In this document: positions 14,951 through 22,830 of the stretch, in pieces | How positions within the stretch are numbered: position 1 is the first letter of the stretch | How the letters are laid out: each line of letters starts with the position of its first letter | Source: a virus | IMG/VR virus record: IMGVR_UViG_3300042989_000024 | Span: 1 to 26,588 of that record | DNA: 26,588 nucleotides | Direction: 5' to 3' (one strand) | Program-made: the position numbers and the translations under genes | The notes under the pieces: generated by a model | Seen by the model: only the letters and a program-made list of their open reading frames with translations | Database searches by the model: none | Told to the model about the DNA's origin: nothing

Positions 14951-16276
14951 CTAGCGTTCGTAGGGCACGGGAGTTTGGCTCCCCTTCAGATACGCTTTGC
15001 CGAGGATGATGTACTCGCTTGGCGTGTTCTGGATATCCACTTCCGAGCGCTTGTAGACCTTTCCCGCTACTGCCTTGGGCGCTGGGACCACTGGTGCCAC
15101 TGTCTTGCCATTCCCCGCCGCTGGACGCCTCACTGCGGCTGCAGGCGCTGCGCTGGTGCGCTTGGCGAGACTCGGGTACATCTCGTTACGCAGCGCGCGG
15201 AACTGCTCAGGCAGCATCTCGCGGAACTTGTCATGCACGAAGCGGGCATGGCGCGCTCGATCACCTTTCGCGCGAATCGCCTTCGCGGCGCGAAGATAGG
15301 GCTTGTCCTCACCCATCGCTTTCCAGATACGCGATTCCAGCGTTTGCTTGAAGGTGTTGCGCCCTTTCTCGGGCAGCTTCAGATCCTTGAAAAGTTGCAT
15401 GGTGATGCGCGAGAGAATCGGAGAGTTCATGCGATTCACGTCGCCAGTGACAGACTCCGTGTACATCTTTTGCTTCTCGGTCTGCACTTCGGCGCGTTCG
15501 CGGGCTACTGCTTCGCGTTCAGGATCGCGCGCTGTCTTCGTTTCGAGATTCTTGCTCGCGTGGTCCTTCGCGCCGCGGAGCCAAGCCACTACCTTCGCCT
15601 GGAGATCGTAGGCTTCCTGGCCCTTCCCGTCCTTGATGAGCGCGAGAACGCTGTCAGCGGAATCGAACATGCCCGCTTTGTCGAGGCGCGTCACCATCGC
15701 GGGAATGATAGCGGTATCGAATTGCTTCAGGTCACGGCCGGCGAGGAGTTCAAGGCCGTTCTGCATCGCGGTAACGAAAGAATCGGGATTCGCTTCATGG
15801 AGTTGCGTGAGTAGCGCGGGATCGCCTTGCGAGAATTGCGTGATCTCGTTGCGATAATCCTCTACTTCGCTTTGCATCTCCCCGATGCCCTCTTCACCGC
15901 CGAGCGATTCAAGGATGGCTTTGGTTTGGCGCGCTTCGCGTACACCGCCAGGGAATTCCGTCTCAAACGCTTTGCGATGGAAGTGATCGTCGGCCCACTT
16001 CTTGCCGATCTCGGGATTGCTCTTCTTCAAGTCCGCGATTTGTTTGCGTGTTGCGGCGTCTGTCTTGCGACTGTCCGCGTCAATATCGCCGAGTAAATCC
16101 TCTTCCTCGCCTTCGGGCGGGGTTTCAGTTTCTTCTGGTGGCGTTTCGACAACTTCAGTTTCGACGCCTTCAGTTGGGGTTTCGACTTCTGTTACTGGTG
16201 TTTCGACAACTTCAGTACCCGTTCCTGCGCCGTCCGCTACTGCGGCTGTTCCTGCTCCTGCGATTTCTTCTGGCAT
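14951..16276 (-). CDS. putative scaffolding protein, 441 aa
   Basis: The ATG follows GGGGAGGAATAAAAAATC. Residues about 15-65 are acidic and repetitive, built of V-E-T-P units (TEVVETPVTEVETPTEGV). A predicted helical body follows (LESLGGEEGIGEMQSEVEDY; FSQGDPALLTQLHEANPDSF), with a Lys/Arg-rich C-terminal half (RAAKAIRAKGDRARHARF) and a Pro/Ala linker near 380-405. Acidic N-terminus, coiled helices, basic C-terminus and a place between portal and capsid are typical of scaffolding proteins of short-tailed phages. No protease motif was seen. It could instead be an internal core protein. Confidence 0.65.
   Translation of the reverse strand: MPEEIAGAGTAAVADGAGTGTEVVETPVTEVETPTEGVETEVVETPPEETETPPEGEEEDLLGDIDADSRKTDAATRKQIADLKKSNPEIGKKWADDHFHRKAFETEFPGGVREARQTKAILESLGGEEGIGEMQSEVEDYRNEITQFSQGDPALLTQLHEANPDSFVTAMQNGLELLAGRDLKQFDTAIIPAMVTRLDKAGMFDSADSVLALIKDGKGQEAYDLQAKVVAWLRGAKDHASKNLETKTARDPEREAVARERAEVQTEKQKMYTESVTGDVNRMNSPILSRITMQLFKDLKLPEKGRNTFKQTLESRIWKAMGEDKPYLRAAKAIRAKGDRARHARFVHDKFREMLPEQFRALRNEMYPSLAKRTSAAPAAAVRRPAAGNGKTVAPVVPAPKAVAGKVYKRSEVDIQNTPSEYIILGKAYLKGSQTPVPYER
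16143..16216. repeat. short direct repeats encoding V-E-T-P units
   Basis: GTTTCGACAACTTCAGT occurs at 16143-16159 and again at 16200-16216, with diverged copies between. They encode the acidic T-V-V-E-T segments of the scaffold-like protein. Such repeats expand and contract easily. Confidence 0.7.
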
Positions 16277-16309
16277 GATTTTTTATTCCTCCCCGATGTT
16301 TACCCGATT

Positions 16310-18910
16310 TTACTGAACTCGTGTTGGCGCTTGTTCCGGTACTCCCGTGGGAATCGGTTCTGCCGGCCCCTTCGCACCAGCGGGAGCAGGCACTGGTGGC
16401 GGTGCTTCTGCCCCCGCAGATGGCGTGACTCCCGCTTTCTGGAGAATCTGTTTCGCCGCGCCCTGATCGATCATTGCCACGTCCTTGTATCCTACGCTCA
16501 CGCTGGGCGGCTTGCCAACCTGTTGCGCTTGTGCTGCCTTCGCCTGAGCCGCTTCAACGTGCGCATCGAAGTGTAACGCCACGTTCTCCCATCCCTTTGG
16601 ATTGGACCGCTTCTCGCGGCGCCCATCATCGCTGTTCAAGAACTGCCAGCAAGTGGCTGCTTCGGTCACGTTGTCATCACGCTTCGCGTCAATCGCGAGC
16701 GAGCAAATCTCTTGAGGCATGGCCGCAACTTCCGCTTCGGCTTGCTGCAGCACTGCAGGGTCCACGGCCATTGCCTTTATCTGCGTGATCTTCGCTTGCG
16801 CTTCCATAACCGCGGGATTCGGAATGGGTTGTGTCCCAAGCATGATCTGAATCTCGCCCAATTGTTTGTTGTGCGAGGCAACCTGGGGAATATACACATC
16901 GCGCTGACTAGTCATCGCCTGCATGTATTCGAGGTTCGCGGCGTTGAACATCACTTCCGCGAGTTGCGGATTCTTCGCGGAAGCATCAAATATCTGCATG
17001 AACGCGTTCTTGCGCTGTGTATAGGTCTCAGGAAAATTCTCATCGCTTTCCGCGAAGCACAGGATATTCGCTTTGAGGTCGTTCACTTCCAACCGGATCG
17101 CTTGGCCCCCAGGAATGCGCTCGCTGATTGAGCCATCGCGGCACTTCGCGCCCCAGCGCACCAGTTGTTTCATGCTCTTGGCTTCCGCGTTCTTCATGGA
17201 GTGCCAGGTTGGCGCGAGCCGGCCGAGTGCGGAGTCTCGCTGTGTGGCGATTGCGACACCGCTATCCGCAGTTCCGGTATCGCCACCAGCGAGTGCGGGA
17301 TACGCTCCCGAGAGCAGCTCCGCGAGATCCCCAGCGTACTTGTTGATGAAGTCCGCGAGACTCACGGGCTGAGGTACGGCGGGTTCCACGAAGATCAATT
17401 CAGAGACAGGCATGCCAGCTTGGCGCTTGAAGGCACCTACATCCCCGGGCACGTTCGTTTGTCCACGGATCGCTTCCACGTTGAAGGCGCGCGAATCCAT
17501 CCACTTCTTCGGCACCGCGCGCACGAAATAATCATTCATCAAGTCGAGCCAGTTGTTGAGGCGCTTCTGCACCGGCAGCGTGGAGGTGCCCATCGCGTTA
17601 CGGTTCTGTCCGTCGCCCGAGTACGCCTGCCCAATGGCCCAGGAATCATCCATGGACTCATTTCGTGCGTAGCAGAAAGTCTCGCCAGCATAGACCACGA
17701 GACAACCATTCGGGAACATCTCGATCAGTTCATCACGTACCGCTTCATCCTTGATATTCATCAACCACGAAGGTCGCATCCAAGCGCGCTGAATGGTCAC
17801 ATCCTCGGCCACGGAATCGCTGGTCACATACGTGGACTGCATCCCGAGTTTCACGTTCTGGCGTGCAAGCCGTCCAATCTCTCCATGCGCGGATTGATTC
17901 ACGCCCGCCTTGATGTCATCGGCAACCCAAGGGAACATGCCCTTCGCGCGCGAAGTGTCCACTTCGGTTTCGTAGATAAACACATCCGCTTCATCCAGGT
18001 TGTTCGCGGACATCGGCACGATTTTTGTTTCGAGTTTGCCGTGAGCGCTGCGGACTTCCTGGCCGCGCGGCGTGCGTTTGACTGGCTCTTCTTCTTCCTG
18101 AGCCTCTTCGGCTTGGTCCACTTCGCCGGCAGTTTCGCTTTCTTTGGCCGCTTCCTGCTCGACGTTGCTCAACTCTTCTTGTGACTCTCCCGCGGCGTTG
18201 CCTTCTTGCGCGGTCTCTGACGCTTCGGGCGTAGCCGCGGCTGCAGCACCTTCTGTGGCCGTCTGCCCCGCTTCAATCGGCTCGTTCTCGGGCACAAGAT
18301 CATCAGGTTCGTCATCCTCTTCCCAACCAAACTTCTGGCCGTTCTTCTCATAGCGCGACCAGTACGCGAAGCGCCCATCTGTCCAGAGATAGCGCGAGGC
18401 ATCGGTCTGGATCATGATGAGGTCATTGTTACGCGAGATCACCTTCACGAACTTGTCAGCGGATTCGGCGGCCGTAATCTGCGCGTCAGAGTCAGCACGT
18501 TGTGGAGCAAAGCGCGTATTGGGTACAGTGCGCGTCAGCGCAGCGATAATCATCTGCGCGCGAGCGGAATAAATGTTTGTGGGAAGTAGCGCGAGGTCCA
18601 TCTGCATCGAAGGACCGTAGCCAGTTGATTCGCCCGGTATAACCCAACCACCACCGCGTTGCGGAATGAGAAACTGAAAACCACGGTAGAACAATGCGGC
18701 TTCCCATGCGGCGATCACTTCGATCAAGCGCGCGGGATAATCCCTCTTCTGCGCGTCTTTGAGGCGGTCCTTCAGCGCGTTCTTCTGCGTATCAGTAAGT
18801 TTCGCGTTGGGGACGGGACTCCACTCAAGGCCGGCGAGCTGACCAATGGAATACTTCGGCTCGTCCTGCTCTTCGTCGCTTCCCGTGTAATTGTGGACCG
18901 CTGTCGCCAA
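16310..18910 (-). CDS. portal protein, 866 aa
   Basis: The start is uncertain: TTG at 18910 is the first usual start after an upstream stop, with no clear ribosome binding site. Residues 40-190 and 300-680 give a portal of the podovirus (P22-like) type: LPTNIYSARAQMIIAALT, YLWTDGRFAYWSRYEKNG, LPVQKRLNNWLDLMNDYF, DLAELLSGAYPALAGGDT, and SGVAIATQRDSALGRLAPTW. Residues about 197-276 are an acidic Glu/Ala/Gln-rich low-complexity insertion. The C-terminal 150 residues are Ala/Gln-rich helix, then a Pro-rich tail. The portal forms the dodecameric DNA channel and docks terminase. Its neighbours, terminase upstream and scaffold downstream, agree. Confidence 0.85.
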   Translation of the reverse strand: MATAVHNYTGSDEEQDEPKYSIGQLAGLEWSPVPNAKLTDTQKNALKDRLKDAQKRDYPARLIEVIAAWEAALFYRGFQFLIPQRGGGWVIPGESTGYGPSMQMDLALLPTNIYSARAQMIIAALTRTVPNTRFAPQRADSDAQITAAESADKFVKVISRNNDLIMIQTDASRYLWTDGRFAYWSRYEKNGQKFGWEEDDEPDDLVPENEPIEAGQTATEGAAAAATPEASETAQEGNAAGESQEELSNVEQEAAKESETAGEVDQAEEAQEEEEPVKRTPRGQEVRSAHGKLETKIVPMSANNLDEADVFIYETEVDTSRAKGMFPWVADDIKAGVNQSAHGEIGRLARQNVKLGMQSTYVTSDSVAEDVTIQRAWMRPSWLMNIKDEAVRDELIEMFPNGCLVVYAGETFCYARNESMDDSWAIGQAYSGDGQNRNAMGTSTLPVQKRLNNWLDLMNDYFVRAVPKKWMDSRAFNVEAIRGQTNVPGDVGAFKRQAGMPVSELIFVEPAVPQPVSLADFINKYAGDLAELLSGAYPALAGGDTGTADSGVAIATQRDSALGRLAPTWHSMKNAEAKSMKQLVRWGAKCRDGSISERIPGGQAIRLEVNDLKANILCFAESDENFPETYTQRKNAFMQIFDASAKNPQLAEVMFNAANLEYMQAMTSQRDVYIPQVASHNKQLGEIQIMLGTQPIPNPAVMEAQAKITQIKAMAVDPAVLQQAEAEVAAMPQEICSLAIDAKRDDNVTEAATCWQFLNSDDGRREKRSNPKGWENVALHFDAHVEAAQAKAAQAQQVGKPPSVSVGYKDVAMIDQGAAKQILQKAGVTPSAGAEAPPPVPAPAGAKGPAEPIPTGVPEQAPTRVQ

Positions 18911-18953
18911 AGAAAACGCCAGTTCTCACCCGATTGCTTGCGTTTCTCGTTCC

Positions 18954-19139
18954 CTACTTTGCTGCCGCGAAGGCCAAGGCCATGCGCGCTTTCTTTCCGA
19001 TTTTTCCAGGCTTATGTTTGTCGTGCACTGCTTCTTCGTGAACCGAACGGCCATGCGCTTTCGCGATTCGGGTGAAGGAACCTTTCGTTCCCGCGTGCTT
19101 CTCGCGCTCCGCTTCGTGCTGCATCCAGCGATTCGCCAT
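18954..19139 (-). CDS. small basic phage protein, 61 aa
   Basis: The ATG has GAGAGGGGAGCAG upstream. The protein (MANRWMQHEAEREKHAGTKG, then FTRIAKAHGRSVHEEAV) is rich in Lys, His and Ala, mainly helical, and ends KKARMALAFAAAK. Small proteins with this W-x-x-x-A-x-x-x-PG-K/x-A pattern are common immediately before portal genes of phages; their role is unknown. DNA or terminase contact is possible given the charge. Confidence 0.75.
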   Translation of the reverse strand: MANRWMQHEAEREKHAGTKGSFTRIAKAHGRSVHEEAVHDKHKPGKIGKKARMALAFAAAK

Positions 19140-19159
19140 CTGCTCCCCTCTCTACCCGA

Positions 19160-19366
19160 TCAACTCTTTTTCATCGCGCTTGCGATCCGCGATTTCTTCT
19201 CGAACAGTTTGCACCAGCCGCCAGGGTCAATGATGCCCTCAACTCTCGCGCAGTGGCGCGGCGCGATACGCTCGAAGTACGTACATTGCGCGCAGTGCTC
19301 GGGACCGTGCGCCTCCTCTTCATAGCGCGCTTCAGCCTTCGAGACTTTCTGGATTGCTTCAGCCAC
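19160..19366 (-). CDS. HiPIP-like four-cysteine protein, 68 aa
   Basis: The GTG start overlaps the stop of the 96-aa gene by eight bases. Cysteines 25, 28, 39 and 52 follow C-x2-C-x10-C-x12-C (HCAQCTYFERIAPRHC, then VEGIIDPGGWCKLFEKK). The G-W-C-x-L-F ending resembles high-potential iron-sulfur proteins, which hold a [4Fe-4S] cluster. Unlike exported HiPIPs it has no signal peptide, so it would be cytoplasmic or in the virion. It sits in the small-gene run between terminase and portal. A zinc site is an alternative; the sequence cannot decide. Confidence 0.7.
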   Translation of the reverse strand: MAEAIQKVSKAEARYEEEAHGPEHCAQCTYFERIAPRHCARVEGIIDPGGWCKLFEKKSRIASAMKKS

Positions 19367-19649
19367 GTTTCAACTCTTCAATGGGGATGGCACGTGATCT
19401 CCCTAAGTTCGTGATCTTCGCGACAATCGCGTTCTTGTCATCGCGAAAGTGAATCTCTTTCTCTGGTACGCCAGCATCAATGTGAATGTCCTTGCCTAAG
19501 AACGTCATTAGCGCGAGCGGCGTGAGCTTCTTGATCTCTTGAACTTGTTCTTCTTTCATCGCGAGATATGCGATGCCTCTCGCGCGACGAAGAACCTGCA
19601 CGCCCATCATGGGAGTGATTGACGCACCATTGGCTGATATTTCGATCAT
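19359..19649 (-). CDS. hypothetical protein, 96 aa
   Basis: The ATG overlaps the stop of the 55-aa gene as ATGA, with AAAGGCGCGGCG upstream. The frame stays open further upstream, but the coupled ATG fits best. The protein is mixed alpha/beta (MIEISANGASITPMMGVQVL, ARGIAYLAMKEEQVQEIKKL) with a charged C-terminal half. No Cys or membrane segment. Family not recognised; role probably in head assembly or packaging by position. Confidence 0.7.
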   Translation of the reverse strand: MIEISANGASITPMMGVQVLRRARGIAYLAMKEEQVQEIKKLTPLALMTFLGKDIHIDAGVPEKEIHFRDDKNAIVAKITNLGRSRAIPIEELKRG

Positions 19650-19813
19650 CGCCGCGCCTTTCGGAAGGCTTCCGCCATGCGCGAGGAACCCTTCCGCATG
19701 TGGCCCATCGCTGGGTTGGCGTGGAGTTCCGAGTGCATCTTTTCTTTCTGTTTGCCCGTAAGTGGTGAACCAGAAGAGAAAAGATACTTCACTTGTCTGC
19801 GAGTCCAAGGCAC
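19646..19813 (-). CDS. small conserved phage protein, 55 aa
   Basis: The GTG start has AGGAGCGCTCT upstream and the frame reads MPWTRRQVKYLFSSGSPLTG, KQKEKMHSELHANPAMGHMR, then a basic end. The pattern PWTxxQVKYLxSxGSPLTxxQKxKMxxELHxNPxxGH is one I know from small proteins encoded between terminase and portal in many phages; function unknown. It is basic and helical. A shorter ATG start exists 25 codons in, but it would lose the conserved part. Confidence 0.8.
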   Translation of the reverse strand: MPWTRRQVKYLFSSGSPLTGKQKEKMHSELHANPAMGHMRKGSSRMAEAFRKARR

Positions 19814-19828
19814 AGAGCGCTCCTGAGA

Positions 19829-20257
19829 CTACGCTTCGCTTACACCAGGCATTGATTCGCTGGACCTGCCGCCTGCGTACTCTTCGGCTTCGTTATCCGG
19901 CGTTTCGGTCTCTTCGTTCTCGCCGCCAGTCACACCCATTGCTTTGCCCATGTGCTCGTGGGCTTCTGCGTGAGACTTGTGGCGTGAATGATGGGGAGGA
20001 CCGTCGCCATGGTGAGAGGTCACGTGATGCGTGCCTGACGCTTCGTGGTGCATGTGGCCGATAGCGGTCGCGGGACCGTGCAGGCCAACGTGCTCTTCAA
20101 TCGGCGTCTTGGTTGGAGGATTGTGCGGCCCTGGATTTGGTGCAGTGCCCTTTGCGGGCTCTTCGGTCGCCGGTCCCTTTTTTGCTGAGAGTTCGTCATG
20201 AAGGCGCGCCCGACTCGCGCTGTGATGCGTTGTGCCGTCCTGAGCTTGCATGGCCAT
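19829..20257 (-). CDS. histidine-rich protein, 142 aa
   Basis: The ATG has AAGGAGAACTAGC upstream and follows the previous stop directly. The N-terminal half is polar and Pro-rich (PNPGPHNPPTKTPIEEHVG). The central part is dominated by His (GHMHHEASGTHHVTSHHGDG, PPHHSRHKSHAEAHEHMGKA), and the C-terminus is acidic. A G-x-H-x-V-T-S-x-H-x-D-G core with alternating His recurs in phage proteins near terminase genes. The His clusters could bind metal (zinc, nickel or copper). Mostly disordered; likely cytoplasmic or packaged. Confidence 0.75.
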   Translation of the reverse strand: MAMQAQDGTTHHSASRARLHDELSAKKGPATEEPAKGTAPNPGPHNPPTKTPIEEHVGLHGPATAIGHMHHEASGTHHVTSHHGDGPPHHSRHKSHAEAHEHMGKAMGVTGGENEETETPDNEAEEYAGGRSSESMPGVSEA

Positions 20258-20258
20258 G

Positions 20259-20624
20259 CTAGTTCTCCTTTGCTTCCGTCGCTGTCTTTGCGGCTGCTTC
20301 AATTGCTACGCGCCGTGCGATTGCATCGTTTTCTTCCTGAGCCTTGATTCCTCTGCGTAAGATTCGCTGCCACGGCGTGCCTCCCTCTTCGATAGGTGTG
20401 GGTGGCGGCGAGTTGTCCGGTTCAAGCGAAACATTCTGAAGTGCGGGCGTGAGCAGGTAGCGCGTTCTGGTCAGCTCATCGCGCAATCTTTCGTTCTCTT
20501 CTATAGCATACTTCAGTTGTTCGGCGTGAGACTTTTCTAGTCGCACGATTTCTTCGCGGTGATGTTGCTCGCGTTTTTCAAGTTCCTGTTCAAGCCACAG
20601 CGTGTGACGCGAAGCGAATCTCAT
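20259..20624 (-). CDS. coiled-coil protein, 121 aa
   Basis: The start is the ATG overlapping the terminase stop as ATGA, with GAGGTTTCAGAA upstream; an in-frame GTG seven codons earlier is less likely. Residues about 10-60 form a Glu/Lys/Arg-rich coiled coil (LEQELEKREQHHREEIVRLE). A Pro linker (SPPPTPIEEGG) leads to an Ala-rich helical C-terminus. Translational coupling to the terminase suggests a packaging or portal-assembly partner. No named family. Confidence 0.75.
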   Translation of the reverse strand: MRFASRHTLWLEQELEKREQHHREEIVRLEKSHAEQLKYAIEENERLRDELTRTRYLLTPALQNVSLEPDNSPPPTPIEEGGTPWQRILRRGIKAQEENDAIARRVAIEAAAKTATEAKEN

Positions 20625-22279
20625 TTCTGAAACCTCTTCATCCACGAGGGCACAATCTTTGGAGGCGCATCCGCTTTCCTCTGCCGCGCTTGGTCCAGAT
20701 TATACTCCCGAAACTGTTCAATGTGACGCCGCATAGGATCTTTAATTCCTGCCAGTTTTTCTCTGAGTAATTGCTCTTTAGGCTTCTCACCTTCGAGCAA
20801 AACACCAGCGACGGCGTAGCGCAATGCATCAGCCGCGTCGTCCTCTAAACTAGTGCCTTTTGGCTTTATCACGTCTTCCATCGAACACGTCGTACCATTG
20901 CCGCGGACCAAAAGTGGGATTGCGTCTACACACGCAGGGCATTCTCCTTGAAGCAGAAACCATTCGTCTGTCTCCAACATCTCGTACATCTTTGTCCATC
21001 CCGCGATGCGGTCATTGTTTGAACGCGTCGGTCGCGGAAGTCCAGCGGCTTGGAGTAAATCCCCAATCTCATCCGCTACTGTGCGATTGGAAACTGTGCG
21101 GTTGAAACGCTCCCAGGATAAATGGATGCTATCAACATCCCAAGCATAACCAGCTTCGCGTCCCTGTTCGTCCTTGAGCCGCGGAATCGCAAGCAGGAAA
21201 GCCTCAACTTGTTGCTCCACTGTTTTTTCTTGAAGCACCACTTCCTTCAGCGTGACATTCACTAGCCGAGGTTTTTCACCTTCAAAGCGGGGTTTCAATA
21301 CAGCTTTTGTCCAGAAGGTCATCACCGAAAAGTGCGAGAACCCCCAATCCCAACTCGCCCAAACAGGCTGCCACTGTTCAAATAGGAAAGCATTCTTCGG
21401 AAGTATGTGACGCTTTGGGTCCCAATTCGAGAAGTACTGCCCGCTAACGGTTTCGAGCCTGCCCCAACGGATCTTGTCACGTAGCGGTGACTTCTCCAAG
21501 GATCGTATATACCCTTTGTCGCGTATCAGGATGGGATTCTGGTCCACGGTCGAGTGTATATACTGATAGTCGCGCGAATCGAAGGCGTCCGGGTCCATCC
21601 CGTGACAGGGTTGGTGGTCTATCCACACTTTCTTGATCCAGCCCCACCCGATGCCCATGGGGTTCGTTACGCCGGCCATGCACGGCCGCGCGCCGTGAAT
21701 CGTGCAGCGGTTGCGCCCTTCCATCGCGTCATAGATGAGATAGGGGAACTCGCCGAGCTCCTCGAAGCCGATGAACACGAACTCAGTGGAGAGATATTTC
21801 CCCACGTCTTCAATGCGGTCGCACGCGCCGAAGTAGAGTTTGCTCTGCTTCCACACTTTCTTTTGCTCGCCAGTTTCGGGATCAATGATTGGTGTGTCTG
21901 TGTCGGGGTCCCAGTCATCCACGAGAACAGGAGGGAAGTACACGATGTGGTCTGACTTGTTGTAGGTCCCGCGTTCTTGCGACCCGCGTTCGTACAGCGA
22001 CTTAGGGATATCGTTCTCGAACTTATCTAAAACAGTGCGCTTCAGATCGGGAATCGTGCGGCGAAGGATGATGCTGTTCGAGCCCGGGAACTCGATGCAG
22101 TGGATGATCGCTTCCATGAGAAGCGGCTTGCTCTTGCCGCTCCCGAATCCCCCGACGTGCAGCCGATGTTTCGCGGGAAGACAGTGCCAGGAATTTTGAT
22201 GCTCCCATGGGCGATAGAAGTCCGTGATGCGAAGCACTTCATCTTCGCGATAGTTAAGAGTAGGAGAGACGCTTGCCAC
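20621..22279 (-). CDS. terminase large subunit, 552 aa
   Basis: The GTG start is the first start codon after a stop and has no strong ribosome binding site. ATPase: Walker A GGFGSGKS (43-50), the following ILRRTIPDLK, and Walker B FVFIGFEE (167-174) with the catalytic Glu. Nuclease: WASWDWGF with Asp311, WDVDS (380-384) and DDAADALRYA (480-489) supply the acidic metal ligands of the RNase H-like fold. The protein drives ATP-dependent DNA packaging into the prohead through the portal. Length is typical (about 450-600 aa). The stop overlaps the coiled-coil gene. Confidence 0.92.
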   Translation of the reverse strand: MASVSPTLNYREDEVLRITDFYRPWEHQNSWHCLPAKHRLHVGGFGSGKSKPLLMEAIIHCIEFPGSNSIILRRTIPDLKRTVLDKFENDIPKSLYERGSQERGTYNKSDHIVYFPPVLVDDWDPDTDTPIIDPETGEQKKVWKQSKLYFGACDRIEDVGKYLSTEFVFIGFEELGEFPYLIYDAMEGRNRCTIHGARPCMAGVTNPMGIGWGWIKKVWIDHQPCHGMDPDAFDSRDYQYIHSTVDQNPILIRDKGYIRSLEKSPLRDKIRWGRLETVSGQYFSNWDPKRHILPKNAFLFEQWQPVWASWDWGFSHFSVMTFWTKAVLKPRFEGEKPRLVNVTLKEVVLQEKTVEQQVEAFLLAIPRLKDEQGREAGYAWDVDSIHLSWERFNRTVSNRTVADEIGDLLQAAGLPRPTRSNNDRIAGWTKMYEMLETDEWFLLQGECPACVDAIPLLVRGNGTTCSMEDVIKPKGTSLEDDAADALRYAVAGVLLEGEKPKEQLLREKLAGIKDPMRRHIEQFREYNLDQARQRKADAPPKIVPSWMKRFQK

Positions 22280-22316
22280 GCGAGAAGGGTATCACAAATA
22301 AACTAAGTGCCGTCCT

Positions 22317-22544
22317 TCACCAGGTTTGAAATGGTTCCAGTGGCACAGGACGTTCCTTGCCCGCCAAATCAAACATCTCCTGAACGAATTGGAATGTCTC
22401 TACGTAATCTCCAGACCACCCGTGTGTTCGGACAGCCTGCAATAACGTACTCAGAAACTCATCAGTGAGTTTCGGTTTGAGTTCCGCATCGAGACGATCA
22501 GATTCCTTTTGATAAGCCAGTTCTTTTTCCCCAAGTTCTCCCAT
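22317..22544 (-). CDS. hypothetical protein, 75 aa
   Basis: The ATG chosen has GGAGAACATGAT upstream; the frame also opens at an ATG 6 codons earlier and at a TTG (22577) next to the promoter-like element. The product is helical and acidic (MGELGEKELAYQKESDRLDA, LTDEFLSTLLQAVRTHGW). It is the gene directly before the large terminase. It may be a packaging helper; no helix-turn-helix of a small terminase is evident. Confidence 0.65.
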   Translation of the reverse strand: MGELGEKELAYQKESDRLDAELKPKLTDEFLSTLLQAVRTHGWSGDYVETFQFVQEMFDLAGKERPVPLEPFQTW

Positions 22545-22578
22545 ATCATGTTCTCCGTTCATGGTTTCCCACGCCAAG

Positions 22579-22633
22579 AACAGTATATATCACTTCCGCG
22601 CGCCTAGCTCTGGATAGTATGGGATATATACTG
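22579..22633 (-). promoter_or_regulatory. TATATACTnTT element with 11-bp inverted repeat before the terminase genes
   Basis: The minus strand reads TATATACTGTT at 22589-22579. The plus-strand arms CAGTATATATC (22581-22591) and GATATATACTG (22623-22633) are perfect reverse complements, 31 bases apart. The arrangement suggests a promoter plus a pair of operator-like sites facing each other. It fills the gap between the zinc-ribbon-like gene and the 75-aa gene. Confidence 0.55.
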
Positions 22634-22635
22634 CG

Positions 22636-22830
22636 CTACGCTTCGCCGCGAATCTCTTCCAGTGTCGCGCCGCACGCGAGGCACATCGCTTTTTCAATTG
22701 TCACATAGGTCGTCTTGTCCGGTTCTGTTGGATTGAGCGCTCCTGTCGATGACATCGACCCGATTTTGTGCCCTTGTTTCAGGCAAACCATTTTTGCTAT
22801 CTCCGCCATCGTTGCTGTTTCCAGTTTCAT
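22636..22830 (-). CDS. zinc-ribbon-like small protein, 64 aa
   Basis: The ATG has AAGGAGAAACG upstream. Cys16, His21, Cys50 and Cys53 (MVCLKQGHKIG and MCLACGATLEEI) give a C-x4-H...C-x2-C pattern seen in small phage zinc-ribbon proteins. The start lies inside the 3' end of the upstream gene in another frame (137-base overlap). The longer TTG-initiated frame is unlikely. Possible DNA- or RNA-binding role. Confidence 0.75.
   Translation of the reverse strand: MKLETATMAEIAKMVCLKQGHKIGSMSSTGALNPTEPDKTTYVTIEKAMCLACGATLEEIRGEA

Noticed and set aside
16143-16216. CRISPR-like repeats
   Set aside because: Repeats are short, diverged and in frame with an acidic V-E-T-P coding segment.
19650-19808. 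Longer form of the 96-aa protein reaching 19808
   Set aside because: It overlaps the recognised 55-aa gene in another frame, whereas the ATG with ATGA overlap explains the spacing.
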